This document shows, piece after piece, positions 11,401 to 24,839 of a stretch of DNA of 64,000 bases. The notes beneath the pieces were generated by a model. The model worked only from the letters and a program-made list of their open reading frames with translations, had not been told where the DNA came from and searched no databases. The stretch covers positions 8,484,827 through 8,548,826 of the forward strand of contig VYZI01000002.1 in NCBI GenBank assembly GCA_013397695.1, written 5' to 3'. The DNA is from Centropus unirufus (lineage: Eukaryota; Chordata; Aves; Cuculiformes; Centropidae). Positions within the stretch are counted from its first letter, which is position 1. Each line of letters opens with the position of its first letter. Position numbers and translations under genes: made by a program.

Positions 11401-14063
11401 TTACAAATAACTATCATAAACATAGAATAGTTTTCATGTGCCAAAGCTGATAAGAGATTGTGATCAATCATAAAAATAAATAGTCTTAGATATCTGTTGG
11501 TGGAGTGCTGCAGTCTAGCTATTGCTGTATTTCTGAAACTGCAGCAATAAATCCTCCCAGTGACTGCCTGAAGAAGTTTTATTATTTGTGCAAGCAGAAT
11601 TCTAGCTGAAATTAAAGGAAAAAAATAGTCCAGTTAAATCAAATGCAAGTAATTTGTTACTGCCTAACTGATGACGTACTTAACGTGATTTCAACAAGTA
11701 AAATGACACCAGTTTAAGGTCTCGCTAATCCAAGTGACTCTGCCCTGCCTGTAGCAACCGTGCAAGCAGGCAAAGCCAAGTGAAGCTATCAAAATGATTC
11801 TTTATCAATAGAGATAATGTGTGATATTTAAGGAGTTTTTTTCTTTTTTCAGTCCCACAAAGCTCTTGCCACTCAGTTACAAAGTCCCGCTCAGACCCAG
11901 GCAGGATTGTTCATCCAGAAACTGCTTCACTTGCTGCAAAAGCAGCTGTTTGTTCCCGGCTTGCCAGAAGTCAGCTTGACGGAGACCAGCTGGACAGGGC
12001 GCCCTCCCTCGCTTCAAAAAGGCAAAGAGAACCGGATGCCCCAGCACTGTTATCACAGTCCTTTGGTCCATCCCGTGCGTTATCTGGACCTGGTGCCTGG
12101 AGTACCCAGCTGCCAGTGCGGAAGAAAAGCAATGAGCAGCACAGAACGGCTTCAGGAATGAGTCTAGAGTTTTATCAACAAAGCCAGAAGGGAGCAAAAA
12201 CTGACACAGGGGGAGCGTTAAATCCCTCAAGGAGACAACAATGCCTTTGTAGGCACTTCAAAAAACAGCAGCCTGACTCTAAAATAAACTCCACTTCTCA
12301 TTTAGTAGGAAAGTGAAGAATGTGTTCCAGAAATGAAAATCCTAGTCTAAATTAATCCCTGTCTGATGCAGTTCTAGCCTCCCCCTGTTTATTTAGTGAT
12401 GTACGTTTTTGCACCTTTTGGAGAAGGGCACAGTGCCCATAACTCCCTTTGTATTTCTCCATTCATTATAAAAATAGATATTATAAATACACAATCCTTA
12501 TTATGAGAATTATGAATTATAATTCAGCTATAATTCATCTTAATATTCATATATTTATACACAACTCATATGAAATCTAATCCATATATATTGTTATATA
12601 ATTATGTAATTATATATTTAATTATAGAAGCATCATTATGATGATTGTGAATTAAAAATTGTATTTATAAATTATATACAAATTAATATACAATGATATA
12701 CACAATTTTATTAAAATACATGTTGAAAATACAGATGCAACAAAGATCACCAGCTAATACCAAGTTAACCCACAAAGGTAAATCTAAACAAAGCCAGCTT
12801 AGGCACAAAGAAATAGGCTCTGTGTTACCCAGACCATACTGTTACATGGAATTAGAACAGGAACATAACCTTGAAATTTAAGTATGTTGTAGTTGTACTA
12901 CCTTTGTGTTCTGTTTGTATTAACAAACCCTTGTTATCTGCTCAGGACCAGCTTGGTAAAGGATGTAGGGCATAATATTGGTCGTGGAGAACTGCAAGGC
13001 ACTGCCTTCTGTGCTGTAAAGTAGTTCAAACAATAACATGCAAATCAAAAGAAACACTAGGGAAGAAGGTGTTTGAAGACTTGAGCAAGTTACACTGAAT
13101 GCTACGCATACTAAAAATATACTTGACCCTTTCCCAGCTCCCTGCACACGGAAATCCTTTCTGATACACAATGGGTTAAACTTCATTATCACAATATACT
13201 TATATTTAAAATAAAATAAATTAACCTAAATGGAAAGAAAGCTGCCCCAGTTTTATTCGTATTTTTTAAATCCTGTAACTCTTAAGGCTGTAGTTGAGGG
13301 AGGGAGGTTAGCATTCATTACTTGTTTCACTTTTTCCTTCATTAACCATCTCGACTCAAATTCAACCTCTCACTAGTTTGATCTCTGAATGTACTTCTGC
13401 ATCCAGCTCCAGCTGTGAATGTTACACACTTTTGGCTTGAGTTTAAATATTTCAATTAACAGAGACAACAGGAGTTTGATTAATACCAAATGGCAGATTT
13501 TGAGCAATGTTCCATACAACTTGCTAAAATTAGCAATAAAATAAATAGGTTATGTAAGGGTAGTAGGATGAGAGCTTAATACAAAGATCACCATATATAT
13601 TTGTGATCAACTGCACTGTATTTTTGCAGGGAAAATTTATGCCTCCCCCAGTTTTACCGTCTACTAAATTCTGTATCTTCAATGAAAAAAAATTGAAAAT
13701 TATCACATCATTGAGAAGAAATGCTTATCTATACTTATTTGTAAGAGGGAATATCACCAATACAATATGTATTTGAAAAAAACACAGAAAGGAAAAGTCC
13801 AAGATCATTAAAGGAAGACTAGGTGCAAAATACACAGTCAAGGATAACAGATCAAAAGCAGCATAAAAAATATATCATTAGCTACCTTTATAGGTACCCT
13901 TTCTAAGTTTCTTTTGTCTACTGTTTTGAGCCTTTATTGTAATCTAAAGATTCTGAAGGTTCTGTAACCCATTGTTTTATTTGTTTTCCTAAGAAGTAAA
14001 TGGAGAACTTCAGCCCAGTTGACATGTTCTATCGTATTTACTTTTAACAGGAGTTTTTAATAC
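8455..14063 (-). other. CCDC149: CCDC149 intron (5.6 kb)
   Basis: Intron between the 108- and 117-bp exons. Apart from the AT-rich block at 12465-12715, nothing recognisable was seen: no CR1, no RNA gene, no extra exon with family resemblance. Confidence 0.7.
12465..12715. repeat. AT-rich low-complexity block
   Basis: About 250 bp made almost only of A and T (ATAATTATGTAATTATATAT, TATAAATTATATAC and similar), with many short palindromic words such as ATTATAATTCAGCTATAATT. It is consistent with a decayed TA-rich microsatellite within a CCDC149 intron. Confidence 0.8.
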
Positions 14064-14171
14064 CTTATTGTCCCCTTGTACTTCTCCCAGTCTTTGTTGA
14101 AGTTCTGTAATCTCTTCTCCAAGATGTTTATTTCGATCTTGAGCCTCACTCAGTAGTTGAGCAAGATTTGC
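14064..14171 (-). CDS. CCDC149: CCDC149 coding exon, 36 codons
   Basis: 108-bp exon encoding ANLAQLLSEAQDRNKHLG through QQRLGEVQGDNK. Acceptor TTTTCTAG (AG at 14173-14172), donor AAG|GTATTA (GT at 14063-14062), phase 0 at both ends. It is isolated between a 10.1 kb intron on its 5' side and a 5.6 kb intron on its 3' side. The regular E/Q/L spacing (LGEEITELQQRLGEVQ) is typical coiled coil. Its start fits directly after the RKQ end of the 39-bp exon, and its end fits before LLRMTIAKQ. Confidence 0.93.
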
Positions 14172-15022
14172 CTAGAAAAGGAGCAAACAGCAGCCAATAG
14201 TTAGTGTCTACGAGTCAAGGGTAAGCAGTGATTGGAAAGAAACCCTAGACTTAACCCGTATCTGTCAACAAGCTTTACTTTTGTTATTGTCAGTATCCAT
14301 AATTCATTCTTCACTGGAGAGATAACAAGAAACGTCACCAGGCTTTGCTTCTCTTTAATAGTAGGAAATACATAGGGCATGCACACCAAACAAGATGTGA
14401 AACATCTATACCAGTTCTGATATGTTGCTGGGGGGAAAAGCAAAACGCAGAGCACTTTGACAATATTTATATAAAGTTGCCAAAATATTAGTTTTAAGTT
14501 TGCATATAATTAGACAAAAGGCACAGCTGAGAAATGATTATGATGTAATTGTATTTCCTAACAATGTTCAGAGCAGATTGCTAGCCAGTGAAGGGGTTGC
14601 CAGCCAGGCTCCCTGCTTCAATACAGAGCTGCACCATGGATACCCAGTACCACAAAAGTTCAAACCTGACCACCTTATGTTGTTAGCAAATACATAGACT
14701 TCTAGATAAACCAAGGTGAAAGCCAGAGGTTAAAAATAAACCCTCCAGCTCACCCCCAAATAATTCAGATCAGAAGTTATAATTCACATTATCCTACTAA
14801 GCCAGCAGGGTGAGCAGTCTGGTCTCTAAAGCTAGAATTAAATTCCATCAATGTGACCACTAACCAAAAAATAATGCCATCTCTAACTTTGCTATCGAGG
14901 ATACACTAATATGAGCAAATGCTACAGACATATTTTTCCCCTAAGAGCATCTCATGAATACACAAGCATTGACTCAGCACAGGAAAATCCTACCAATACC
15001 ATTTCTTCTTAAGAGAGTTATA

Positions 15023-15700
15023 ATCACAGAATCGTTTAGGTTGGAAAAGACGTTTAGTGTCATAGAGTCCAATCCTTAAGGTAGCAGTGTCCAGCCACAA
15101 CTAAACTATGTCCCTATGCACCACATCTACATGTGTCTTAAATACTGAGGGATAGTGACTCCACCACTTCCCTGAGCAGCCTGTTCCAGGGCTTGACAAC
15201 TCTCGGTGGAGAAATTTTCCCTGCTATCCAATCTAAACCTTCCCTTGGGCAACTTGAGGTCATTTCCTCTCCTCCTATCCTGCAACTAGGGAGAGGAGAC
15301 CAGCACCCACCCCTCTACAACCTCCTCTCAGGTAGTCGTAGGCAGTGAGAAGGTCTCCCCTCAGCCTCCTCTTCTCCAGGTTAAACAACTCCAGTTCCCC
15401 TCATCCAGTCCTGGTGAGACTTGTTCTCCAGCTTCTCTTCTCTGGATGTGCTCCAGTACCTCAATGTCTTTCTTGTGGTGGGGGGCCCAAAACTGAACAC
15501 GGCATTGAAGATGCGGCCTCAGCGGTGCCGAGTACAGGGCACGGATGACTTTTCCAGTCCTGCTGGCCACACTGTTTCTGATCCAAGCCAGGGTGCTACT
15601 GGTCCTCTTGGCCAGCTGGGCACACTGCTGGCTCATGTTCAGCCAGATACTGACCAATATCCCCAATCCTATAGCCTTTCAAGGCATTGCCTGCGGGCAG
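15023..15700 (-). mobile_element. CR1 LINE, antisense, reverse-transcriptase C-terminus plus 3' UTR
   Basis: Begins with the reverse complement of a CR1 tail (AATCACAGAATCGTTTAGGT) and continues through typical antisense CR1 text: AGCAGCCTGTTCCAGGGCTT, CAGCCTCCTCTTCTCCAGGT, CCAAAACTGAACACGGCATT, GCACACTGCTGGCTCATGTT. At about 680 bp it is one of the longest CR1 copies here. Read on the minus strand it is the end of the ORF2 region with several stops, so it is dead. It lies in the same orientation as CCDC149. Confidence 0.92.
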
Positions 15701-17825
15701 CCAGGCGTGTAATCTATTGCCATAAATCTGAATGATATAAAAAGAAACTTAAAAAGAATTTTCAGATCTTCAAAGCGTGACTTGGTAAAGCCCCATGAAT
15801 AAATATTTCTAAGCACACTTATATGTTCTTCCCGGGCTTGATGAACAACAAGCCTGATTCCCTGCTACAGCTTCTGTACCGCTGGTGCTCTGACATCAGC
15901 GATTCAGAAAAAAGTAAGGTAAGTTTCCCACAGTTTTGGAAGAGATTAAGGCGTCTTTTAAACTAATGGGAAGTCTGAAGACTGCCAATAAATAACCTGG
16001 GGAAAGAGTATAATAGCAAAAAAACCCATAAATAACCAATTTTAGGGCCAAAATTAAGCTGCCTCTAATCTTATTTTCAAGACAGCGACCATTCAAGGAA
16101 TGCAAAAAGTTCCTCAAGCTGCTTTGGTAGAACATTTTTTTCCCTCCATGTTAAATAAATGTGTAACAGTCATTGAATATATGAATGAATCAAGGAGCTT
16201 CAGAACATATCCAGTCAATGGGTTTGGGAAGTACTTCATGGCTGTTTGAAAGAAAGAAAACAAAGAACTCTGCAGGAAATTGTATCTAAACTGAAGTATC
16301 TATGGCTACTGCTCAGAAGCAGTTGGGTTTTTGTATTTTTTTGCAGAAAGCTGATTTTCAATAAAGGCCACCCAACCACCAGGCTGAGTTAGTTAAAAGG
16401 AACATGATTTGCACAAACCTCTCTGAAACACTTCTATTAATAAAGCTTCTTTTTATGAGGAATTTGAACAACTCATAACGCTGCACTAGCACATGTAATT
16501 TCAACACCTGGGAAGAACTCCATCTCATACATCCACGGCACCAGGATTCTAGCAGTCTGTAGTCAAAACCTGGCTCCCGGGAACTGCATGAAAGGCATTA
16601 CCATGCCTATACTAAATCTTCGTGCTCAGATTTATGTCCTTTATAACCATTTCTCTGGGATTGCATTCTATGCTGAATTTTATTTGTTAGTCTTATAAAT
16701 GACTTAACATGACAAAAACCTCTATACTCAGGGCAGGGATTTTGGAAGAAACTTTAAATGAAGAATTTTAGACACCAAAAAAACCCAGCCTCATTTAAGC
16801 ACACTAAGAGCATTAAAATGAGCTCAGTATAGGCTTGCTCCTTCAACGCAAAGCTTCTATTATACTTCTGTTGAACCACACTATGCCACAAAAGTAGACT
16901 CCTGCAATTATTCATTTCCCTGGATTAGAGGTTCTATACAATGTATAATTTAGATTTTTCTCAGTTTTAAAGGTTTTGGCAAGACCTCATTAAAGCTCTC
17001 AATTAAATGCGGCTAAAAGGAGAAATATTTGATTTTCAAAAGTGCTGGGCTTAAAGAGAGCCAGACAAGGGGATACGTTGAACGACACCTGGACTTGGTA
17101 CCATTTCTTTGGCACGCACAAGAAAACATGCAATGTGGTTGAAGAATGATAAAACTAACAATAGAGGTCTGGCTTCATGAACCTGTTAGCGTGTAGTTTT
17201 TAAGGAAATGGGAGAAATCTATGCAAGGAGAAAGGCAACTCATTTTTCCTCCTGGCAACTTCTTTTCAATATTCATAGAACAAACAAAGAATTCACTTCG
17301 AAATTCAAGACAAGTTACTTGAGCAGACAATAGAACTCATATCATTTACCTGTGCAACACAGAACAACGCTCTGAAAATTAGCCAAAATCAGCTTCTCTA
17401 GACTCAATTTCTTCAACTGCTTCTTTTGATGCTACTGAAGCCTGAAAGAGTCACGTAACTGTCAGAGACTTTACTTCTTTCACTCACACTATTCAAAACT
17501 AACTCCAAATCACTGATGAACAGAGACTTCTGAGCCTTGGCTAAGGGGAGGGAAAGGCTCAGAGGTCTGCACCTTTTTGCTGCCTCACCATGTGTTGCCT
17601 CTCCAGCAACCTACAGCAGTGGAAACTGCCTCCTACCCTCTCCCAATGCCACTATTTCTAATACTAAACAACAGGTAATGCTTCATTCAAGTCTCTGATC
17701 AAACACCAGGCAGCCCACAGTTTTTCTGGAGCTCTGTTCACCTTTCAGTTACCAGCAGGTGTTCTTGGGCCTCTGCACCATGAGAAGCTGTTTGTTTTAC
17801 AGCTGCCTCTTATGGGAAGCTTGCA

Positions 17826-18085
17826 CGTATCGTAGATCATGTCACGTTGGAAAGGACCCGTAAGGACCATCAAGTCCAGCTCCCTGCTCCTCACAGGACT
17901 ACCTAAAACTATACCATATGAGTAAAAGCATTGTTCAGATGTCACTTGAACTCTGAGAGGATTCAGCAGAGAGCACTTCCCTGGGAAGCCTGTTCCAGTG
18001 ACCAACCACCCTCTCAGAGCAGTATGATTTGAGCGCAACCCAAACCCCCACTGTAGTACTAGATACAAGAAATTGTCCCCACTTG
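17826..18085 (-). mobile_element. CR1 LINE, antisense 3' fragment
   Basis: Contains TTGGAAAGGACCCGTAAGGA, CATCAAGTCCAGCTCCCTGC and CCCTGGGAAGCCTGTTCCAG in the order expected for an antisense CR1. The tail repeats are worn, so this is an old copy. It lies within the 10.1 kb CCDC149 intron. Confidence 0.8.
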
Positions 18086-19851
18086 CCTCTTATTTCTGAC
18101 CATAAGCAAGAGAGATCATAGCCAATGACCCCATAACAAGGTAGAAGAAAGGAGAAAAAGATTGAGAGTGCCCAGTGGGAAAGGTGTGCTTTTATTACGT
18201 AGGGGAATAAAGCACCATAAAACAGAACAAAGAGTGGAAGATCAAATAGGTGGGACCACAGACCTCACCCTATTCCTCTTACACTTTGTTAAAATTTGCA
18301 AGAACATTTGGGGAGAGAAGGTGGAAGAGAGCCTTACTTTTAGCTCTGCATGAACATCTGAAACTACTGACAAAAATCCCTATAAATATTTATTATCATA
18401 AGCCAATGAATACTTGTCCGACAACAACAGACCTTGGCTTGTTACTGACCAATGACCCAAGAAGAAGGGGAAGTAACTCCAAAGAGTCATCCCTGGCATT
18501 TTATGCACTACACTGGAATTTGGCTCCTTTAACAATTTTGCAAATCTAGCCACACACACAGAGTGTTATTTTTCTTCACACCACTTTAAAAATGATGGAT
18601 AGTAACACAGCCTTTAATATAGTTCTCAATTCTCTTGCACATAAATCTTATCCGACATTAAAAAAAAAAAAGAATTAAAAGAGAACTTTGTGCCTTTGGA
18701 TACTGCTTGAAAAAGTAATTTGGCAAGGGGGAAGAGGGAGAAACTTGCAACATACCTTTACTGTTTAAAAATATTTTTAAATACAAACAAGCACTTTTAT
18801 ACTGCAGTTTACAGTTTTTTATGTTTTTTTCAGCCACTCCTTCTCGAGAAGAGCACTGAATTATAGCGCTAACAGGAAAAAAGTTTGATGAAACATTAAG
18901 CACACTTGATGGGTGTGACTGATAGCAAATTTAATTGCAGTTTCTCCTCCAGTGCGTTCATGTGAGTGCAATGGCTGCATTAGTACAGAAAAACCTGCTT
19001 TGCTTATCAACTACTACTGTTCACTCTAGGGTAAAAGAGCTAATGACCTCCCCTAGCAGTAGCTTTCTTACCATAAAAAGTAAGAATTATTGCATTTCTC
19101 TCTTTAAGTTGAAAAACCATGTAGAGAAGACTTCTGAAATTACAGGTCCTGGGCATACTAAACAAAATACACTTAATACGGGTCATAGTTCCCCACAGAA
19201 AAACAACAAAAAAATCAAAGCCTTGCTAAGCAGTCACCTGACATAAAATAAGAGAAAAAAATCCTCTCCTCCTCGGACTATCTGCTGCTCTGAGAACCCC
19301 GCAGGAATCCCACCAGAGAAGCACACCAGTCAAAACCTGGTGTGGCTCTGCAGAACAAAAGACTCGCTTGCATTCATATATACCTTTAAGACACTCAGCA
19401 ATCAGAATTTTTATGGAGCTGATTAATAGAACCAAAAAGCCATTTCAGCAGCAGACATAAAAGGACTGCTTTTTCCCTCCTTTTCAACCAGCCTTCTGCG
19501 TGTTAGGCTAGCACAGTGCTGGACACAACCAACCACCACCCAGCCAGAACTAAAGCATTTGCCAAAGGCTGACAAACCAAATAAGGTTAGCATTGACTAC
19601 AGATTCTTTTATGAGGCTGATTTTTGCAAAGCAACTTGTCGACATATGTCATAAGCAGCAACCGAGGGTGTCAATGTGAACTACCAGTATCATATGAAGG
19701 TATTCTGCAGAAATTCCTTCTCTGTGAAGGTTCAATAAAGTACTTCAGTCCCCTCATACTTCATAGAAGCATCAAGTTTTTGTTGAAAGCAGATTGATGT
19801 AGTTAAATATAAACAATTAATTTGTACTTATTCAAAGATTACTATACTCAG

Positions 19852-20472
19852 TGTCATGGTTTAGCCCCAATTTCAGCAGCTAAAACCAAGCTGTAGGCTC
19901 CCACTTTCATTTCACCACTGCCCTGGGAAGGGGAAATGAGAGGAAAAAGACTTGCATGTTGGAAACTAAACTATAACAGCTTTAATAAAATAAAATGACA
20001 ACAACAACAATAATAATATATGCAAATATATGAAAACATGCCCCCACCCCTCGATGCCTGAATGTCACTACAGATGCTGCAGAGCAAGCCGGGGAGGGGG
20101 GCTGCGCCAGGAGAGCTGGACTCAGGAACTGGTTTTAAGAATGCACAGATCCGGGATTAAGAGCAAACAGACAAACAAGACCCTCACTGAATGACAGCCA
20201 TCACAGAAGAGGGCGAGACCTTCATAATCTCTCACTTTTTTACCCCGTATGACAAATATGGGATGGAATACTCTTAGTCAGTTAGGGGTCACCTGTCCTG
20301 TCTACCCCTCCATGCAGGTGCGACTCTTTGCCTCTGACTTACAGCACTCCACCAGTTCAAGGATGGCCTTGGCTTTTATAGGAATAAGTATAAGCCATGG
20401 CTGTTCTGCATACCACTGCCCCGTGTTATCACTGCTGAAGGAAACACTGTCTAAAATCCATGCAGTTCACTT
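19852..20472 (-). mobile_element. Solo LTR of an avian endogenous retrovirus, degenerate
   Basis: Starts TGTCATGGTTTAGCCCCAAT, the inverted end of an LTR family common in neoavian genomes (end motif TGTCATGGTTTAACCCCAG as recalled). It is followed by the typical ACAGCTTTAATAAAATAAAA and CAACAACAACAATAATAATA stretch, then GGGATGGAATACTCTTAGTC and GGGTCACCTGTCCTGTC, also in family order. The canonical TATA side reads on the minus strand. No internal viral genes flank it within a kilobase, so it is a solo LTR. The far end is blurred, and the 3' border is approximate. Confidence 0.68.
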
Positions 20473-20999
20473 TCAGAAAATGAAGTTGCTTAGATGAGAC
20501 TTAACTGAAGTTAGAAAACTGATTCTACTTTAGCAGTTTAAGCTAAAGGATAGAAGAAAAGACTGTTTCATTGGCTTTTTTTATTCAGGAATAGTTTAGC
20601 TTTGAGATCTCACAACTTAAAGATAATGTACAAAAAGAAGCAAAATCCCTTAAACATTTTGAGTGTTGTGACTAATTAACAGGATATTTATTGAGTGTAT
20701 TCAGGTGCAGGGGTATGAACAAGCCCCTCTCCTTTCCATCAAGCTAAGGCACAGTAACCAGAAGAGAGGTTGTGGGATACATCCTGTCTGAACAGTGCTC
20801 CAGATTTTAAGGAGGGAGGAACTATCACATCTATCAGAATCAGCATTTCATCTCCCCTAGACTCATGTTCACTACAGAACCTACCTGTTGAAGAAACAGC
20901 AGCGCCACTTCACAAAGAATGACTCCTAACGTGGCTAAGAAGTTCTAGGTTTTGCAGACTGTCACCTGCGCCTGTTAACAGAGCGGCACGTTTCAGCAT

Positions 21000-21180
21000 G
21001 CAAACATTGGTGCAGGCTCCACAGAAAGGATGGTGGAGCCTCTACCCTTGCAGATATTCAAAACCTGACTGGACATGGTCCTGGGCAACCTACTCTAGGT
21101 GGCCCTGCTTAAGCTGGAGGATTGGACTAGCTGATCTCAAGAGCTGCCTTCCCACCTCAACCACTCTGTAGTCTGGTGAT
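21000..21180 (+). mobile_element. CR1 LINE, 3' end fragment
   Basis: Sense CR1 3' portion: TGGTGGAGCCTCTACCCTTG, CTGGACATGGTCCTGGGCAA, TAGGTGGCCCTGCTTAAGCT, ending CAACCACTCTGTAGTCTGGTGAT, a mutated form of the usual tail. It is antisense to CCDC149. Confidence 0.88.
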
Positions 21181-24100
21181 GTTTAGCCCCGTTTGATTCC
21201 TCATACATCTAAAATACAAATCTAAGCCCTCACCAGTGAATATATGCATTGCTGCTTTATTCTTGACACACAGCCCCACCACAAACCCATTATCTCCAGC
21301 TGAGTGGTCTCACTGAGATGAAATTAAGCAAAGCATATTTAAGACTGTGGCCCGGCAGTCATTTTCCTAACAATGCATTTTACTCCACCTTTGTTTATTC
21401 AAAAGATCTCATTTGTACTAAAAGAACTTCCATTTCATACAGAAGGTCACAGGATTTACTGATCTCTTATCTCAACGACAGAGCTTCTTCCAAGCTGAAG
21501 TTACGCTGAAAATTTAAGTAAGCAATGTAGATGAAAATAATAGGCAACATAAATCAAGCTAAAAATCCCATCTGTGTTTTTTTGGTTAAGGTTTTCAGCA
21601 CAGCAACACTGTTCAAGAGATACCCAGTATTTGTTCGCCAATGTAATAAAGATGCTCTATCACAGCAAATGCTGCTTGCATTTATATAATCTATACCACT
21701 GCAGAAGGATAGGATTTCTACTTATATAGGACGCACAACAGAGGCTCTGCAGACAGAGCAACGTTTCACCCACCTTTCAAAATGGAGAGTATCTACTGCT
21801 TGCCATCTCTGATGGATTTTAACATCAAAACCAACTCTTTGTTATTCCTAATCTCCTGAAACATTTTCACCTCTCCATTAATTATTCAAAAATGACCCTA
21901 CACCTGACACAGCAAGGCACTATGAAACTAACTTCAACCACAGCATTTAGCTGTGAATGTTTGGTAGACAGGCCAGAAGAGCATTGACAGCTCGCAGGCT
22001 GTGATACCAACACTAATGGTAAAACACCAACTGCAGGAGAAGATATTGCAGTAGCAGCTTCTCATTTTCTGCCTTTGTTGGTTGGCAAAAGGAGATACAC
22101 GCGGAGCAATCTTTGGATTATGTCAGAGATGTGTGCCACTGCACAGACAGCTTTGAGAGGGAAAACACAGCAGAGCGCTGTGTGTCAAGATACGTTTAAA
22201 GTAACACCCATTTTAAAAAAACACATTCTCTGTTAACTGCTTGCTGATAGAAATTGGCTGGTTACATGATACGTCCATAAAAAAACATGAAAACTCGGTG
22301 TTATAAGAGGAAGAGAAGGCACAGTGTGGAAAACAAGGTATCTTAAGAAGTCACAAAATGTAACTGAGCATAAAGGTGAAAAATGAAGACGTGAAGGAGA
22401 AGTAAGTAGTGATCCCAACGCACCTACTACAGTAGAGGTTCTGGGTTGCAGTTTCAACAATTTCTCAATTGCAATAAAAAAACGTAACACACAGCAATGT
22501 GTGCCATACCAAATTCATTATAGGATCAGGATCTCTGTTTTTATAAGGTGACTGAGGTCACAAACCTCTCCCAGCAGGCACCTAGGCTTCTGGGAAAAAG
22601 GGAATGGAAAAGCACACAGAGGACTTGCCTCTTTCTTAGGTGAGAAAAATGCAAAGGAATGTATGTACAGTAGTGATGGAGCAATATTCATAACTTTATG
22701 TTATTATTCTCTAAAGCATTCTCAAAGCAAAACCATATTCTTCTTCTGAAAGGTTGCCTGAACTCTTCCAGATGGTCCACCTTGAAGGCTGCAGATACAG
22801 TTCTCAGGAAAATGAAAACTCAAGAAGTGCACTAACAGCCTGTTCCTGTACAACCTAAAGTAGATCTTGTCCTTGGAGGAGATCTATAAATGACCTAATT
22901 TGAGAACAAGATTTTCTGTCTTTCACTCTTACCTAGCATGAATACATAACTTTCTCAGAAAAAAAAGAACTCCCACCTAGATTTTTAAATGGCTTTCCAG
23001 GCACTTACCATGGTGAGATTTGCCAAAATGTGATACAATCACAGCTTCTACATTTAGACTAAATTTTGCTAGTATTTTATAAACAAGTGTCAGACTTATT
23101 TGTTTAGAAAGATGGAAGAGGAATTAGAACAATATCCAGGGGATGGCAAATCTCCCTTCCCAATTATCTCTGTAATAACCCATATACTTCTTTGGTTTTT
23201 TTCCCCTTTTAATTGTATATTCTTCAGCTCCAATTTTAGCAGTCAGAATGCACAAATCTATATCTGGTCATAAACTTTTATTAGAACTCTGTTGAAGTAA
23301 CAGCATTTCAAATAAATTATGCTAAATAACGAGGAAGTTAAATGATTCTACATCGAGCCACTGACGACTTGGCTGCTATTTGTTTAAGTGCCCAAAGGAG
23401 TAATTACATTGTCTCTGAAAGTTTAGTTTAAAACAACCAAAAACCCTAAGACCCTAAAATTGTAAGAAAATAGCAAGAACTACACACAGACTCCCAGAGA
23501 AAGGATAATGAGTAGAACTATCCATTAAGAGAATGCAATAACCATGTTTTAAACATGGTTAAAAGGCTTTCAGGACAAGTAATTACAGCAAAAATTTTTG
23601 TTCTTTTGGGTTCTTCTCCTCCTCTCCCTCCTCACTCATTGTTGTTTGGGTGCCATTTTTCTCAAAAAAAATTAAGATAATTTTAAGATGTGACAGCTAA
23701 CAGTCCACAACAGGGACAAACTACGGGGATCTCCAGGAACAAGAAAAAAAACCTGAGCAGGTAAAAAAAGGTGTTCAGGGGAACCAGAAATGGCAACTAG
23801 CATTGTTCTTACCATTTATAGCTCCTAGAGCCCAAGTGATGGGGGAGAGCATCTAATGGAAAACAGCAGTCCCAGCAATAAATTAGCAACTATTGAATGC
23901 AGGTGATGCCTTTCCAGATTGCTATTAAGTATGAGAATTCCTGTCATGAACCCATTTTAGGGCTCACTACAAGAAGGATAAACAGCAAGGAGAACAATCC
24001 CAAGTCTCCATTCATTGACCGATTCCAGTTGCAGGTGAACATAAAACAAAAAGAATAGCCACATATTCTAATGAATGACACTTCAGATACTTGAGGGTAT

Positions 24101-24261
24101 AACACGTTTAGACAAAAGCACACGAAGCCACAGTTTAAAGACTGAGCTGTCCGACAAACAGAAGTGCTTGTGTTCCACCTGATTTCTTAGTTAATATTTT
24201 CACACTTTTGTAAAGTACTTTTGTAGCAGATAAATAATGTCAACTGAAAAATATATCCTAC

Positions 24262-24300
24262 CTGTTTCCTCTTTTCAGGCGGAAGAGATGGATCCCCATC
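24262..24300 (-). CDS. CCDC149: CCDC149 micro-exon, 13 codons
   Basis: Short 39-bp exon encoding DGDPSLPPEKRKQ. The acceptor is TTTGTAG (AG at 24302-24301) and the donor CAG|GTAGGA (GT at 24261-24260), phase 0 on both sides. It joins RELI of the previous exon to ANLAQLL of the next, matching the continuous segment recalled in mammalian CCDC149. The Asp/Gly/Pro-rich content makes it a short break between two coiled-coil stretches. It is too short for ORF-based detection and is called from splice sites, phase and family sequence. Confidence 0.92.
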
Positions 24301-24839
24301 CTACAAATAAATGGACATATTTTATTGGCAACTTATTTCTGCAGCCAGCAACTGTATTAACTTTGTGGATCAAATTTTAAAACCCATATTTTAACTAGAA
24401 AGTCATCAAAATTGTTTCTAAGATACAGCATCTTGATTAATACCAGTAATATTAATTTCAATTCAAAAAATTGTCTAAGGCTGAAGATTTGTTTGCATTT
24501 CTAGAATAGCAGGTCATTACAAATTTATGTTGCATTATTTTTCATAACGGTACATTAAGTTGCTGGGGAATAATAATACTGCAGTCAGTTTTTAAATGGA
24601 ATTATGACTGAAACTAATTTCCTCAGAGCACACACTGTCTTTCTGTGTCTTATATAACAGGCACTACCTCATCAATGCGGAACAAACGAGGAATAATATG
24701 ATCAGGCCTGTACAACTGCAGGACTACTGTAAACAAGCACCTAAACATTTTTACAGCAGTCATTATGGGCTTCACCTTTTTTTTTTTTGAGGTTCACCCT
24801 TGTACCCCAATTATACAGGATTAAGAAAGAACAACCTAC

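Larger units (their letters stand above)
14172..24261 (-). other. CCDC149: CCDC149 intron (10.1 kb) with several transposon remnants
   Basis: Intron between the 39- and 108-bp exons. It contains three CR1 fragments (15.0, 17.8 and 21.0 kb) and a solo LTR (19.85 kb), listed separately. The remainder shows no supported gene. Confidence 0.7.

Noticed and set aside
15345..15735. Three overlapping frames of 67-104 codons
   Set aside because: They lie inside the antisense CR1 at 15.0-15.7 kb; the minus-strand one is a piece of its dead ORF2.
23541..23561. AACCATGTTT and AAACATGGTT mini-palindrome
   Set aside because: Only 10-bp arms around one base; expected by chance at this scale.
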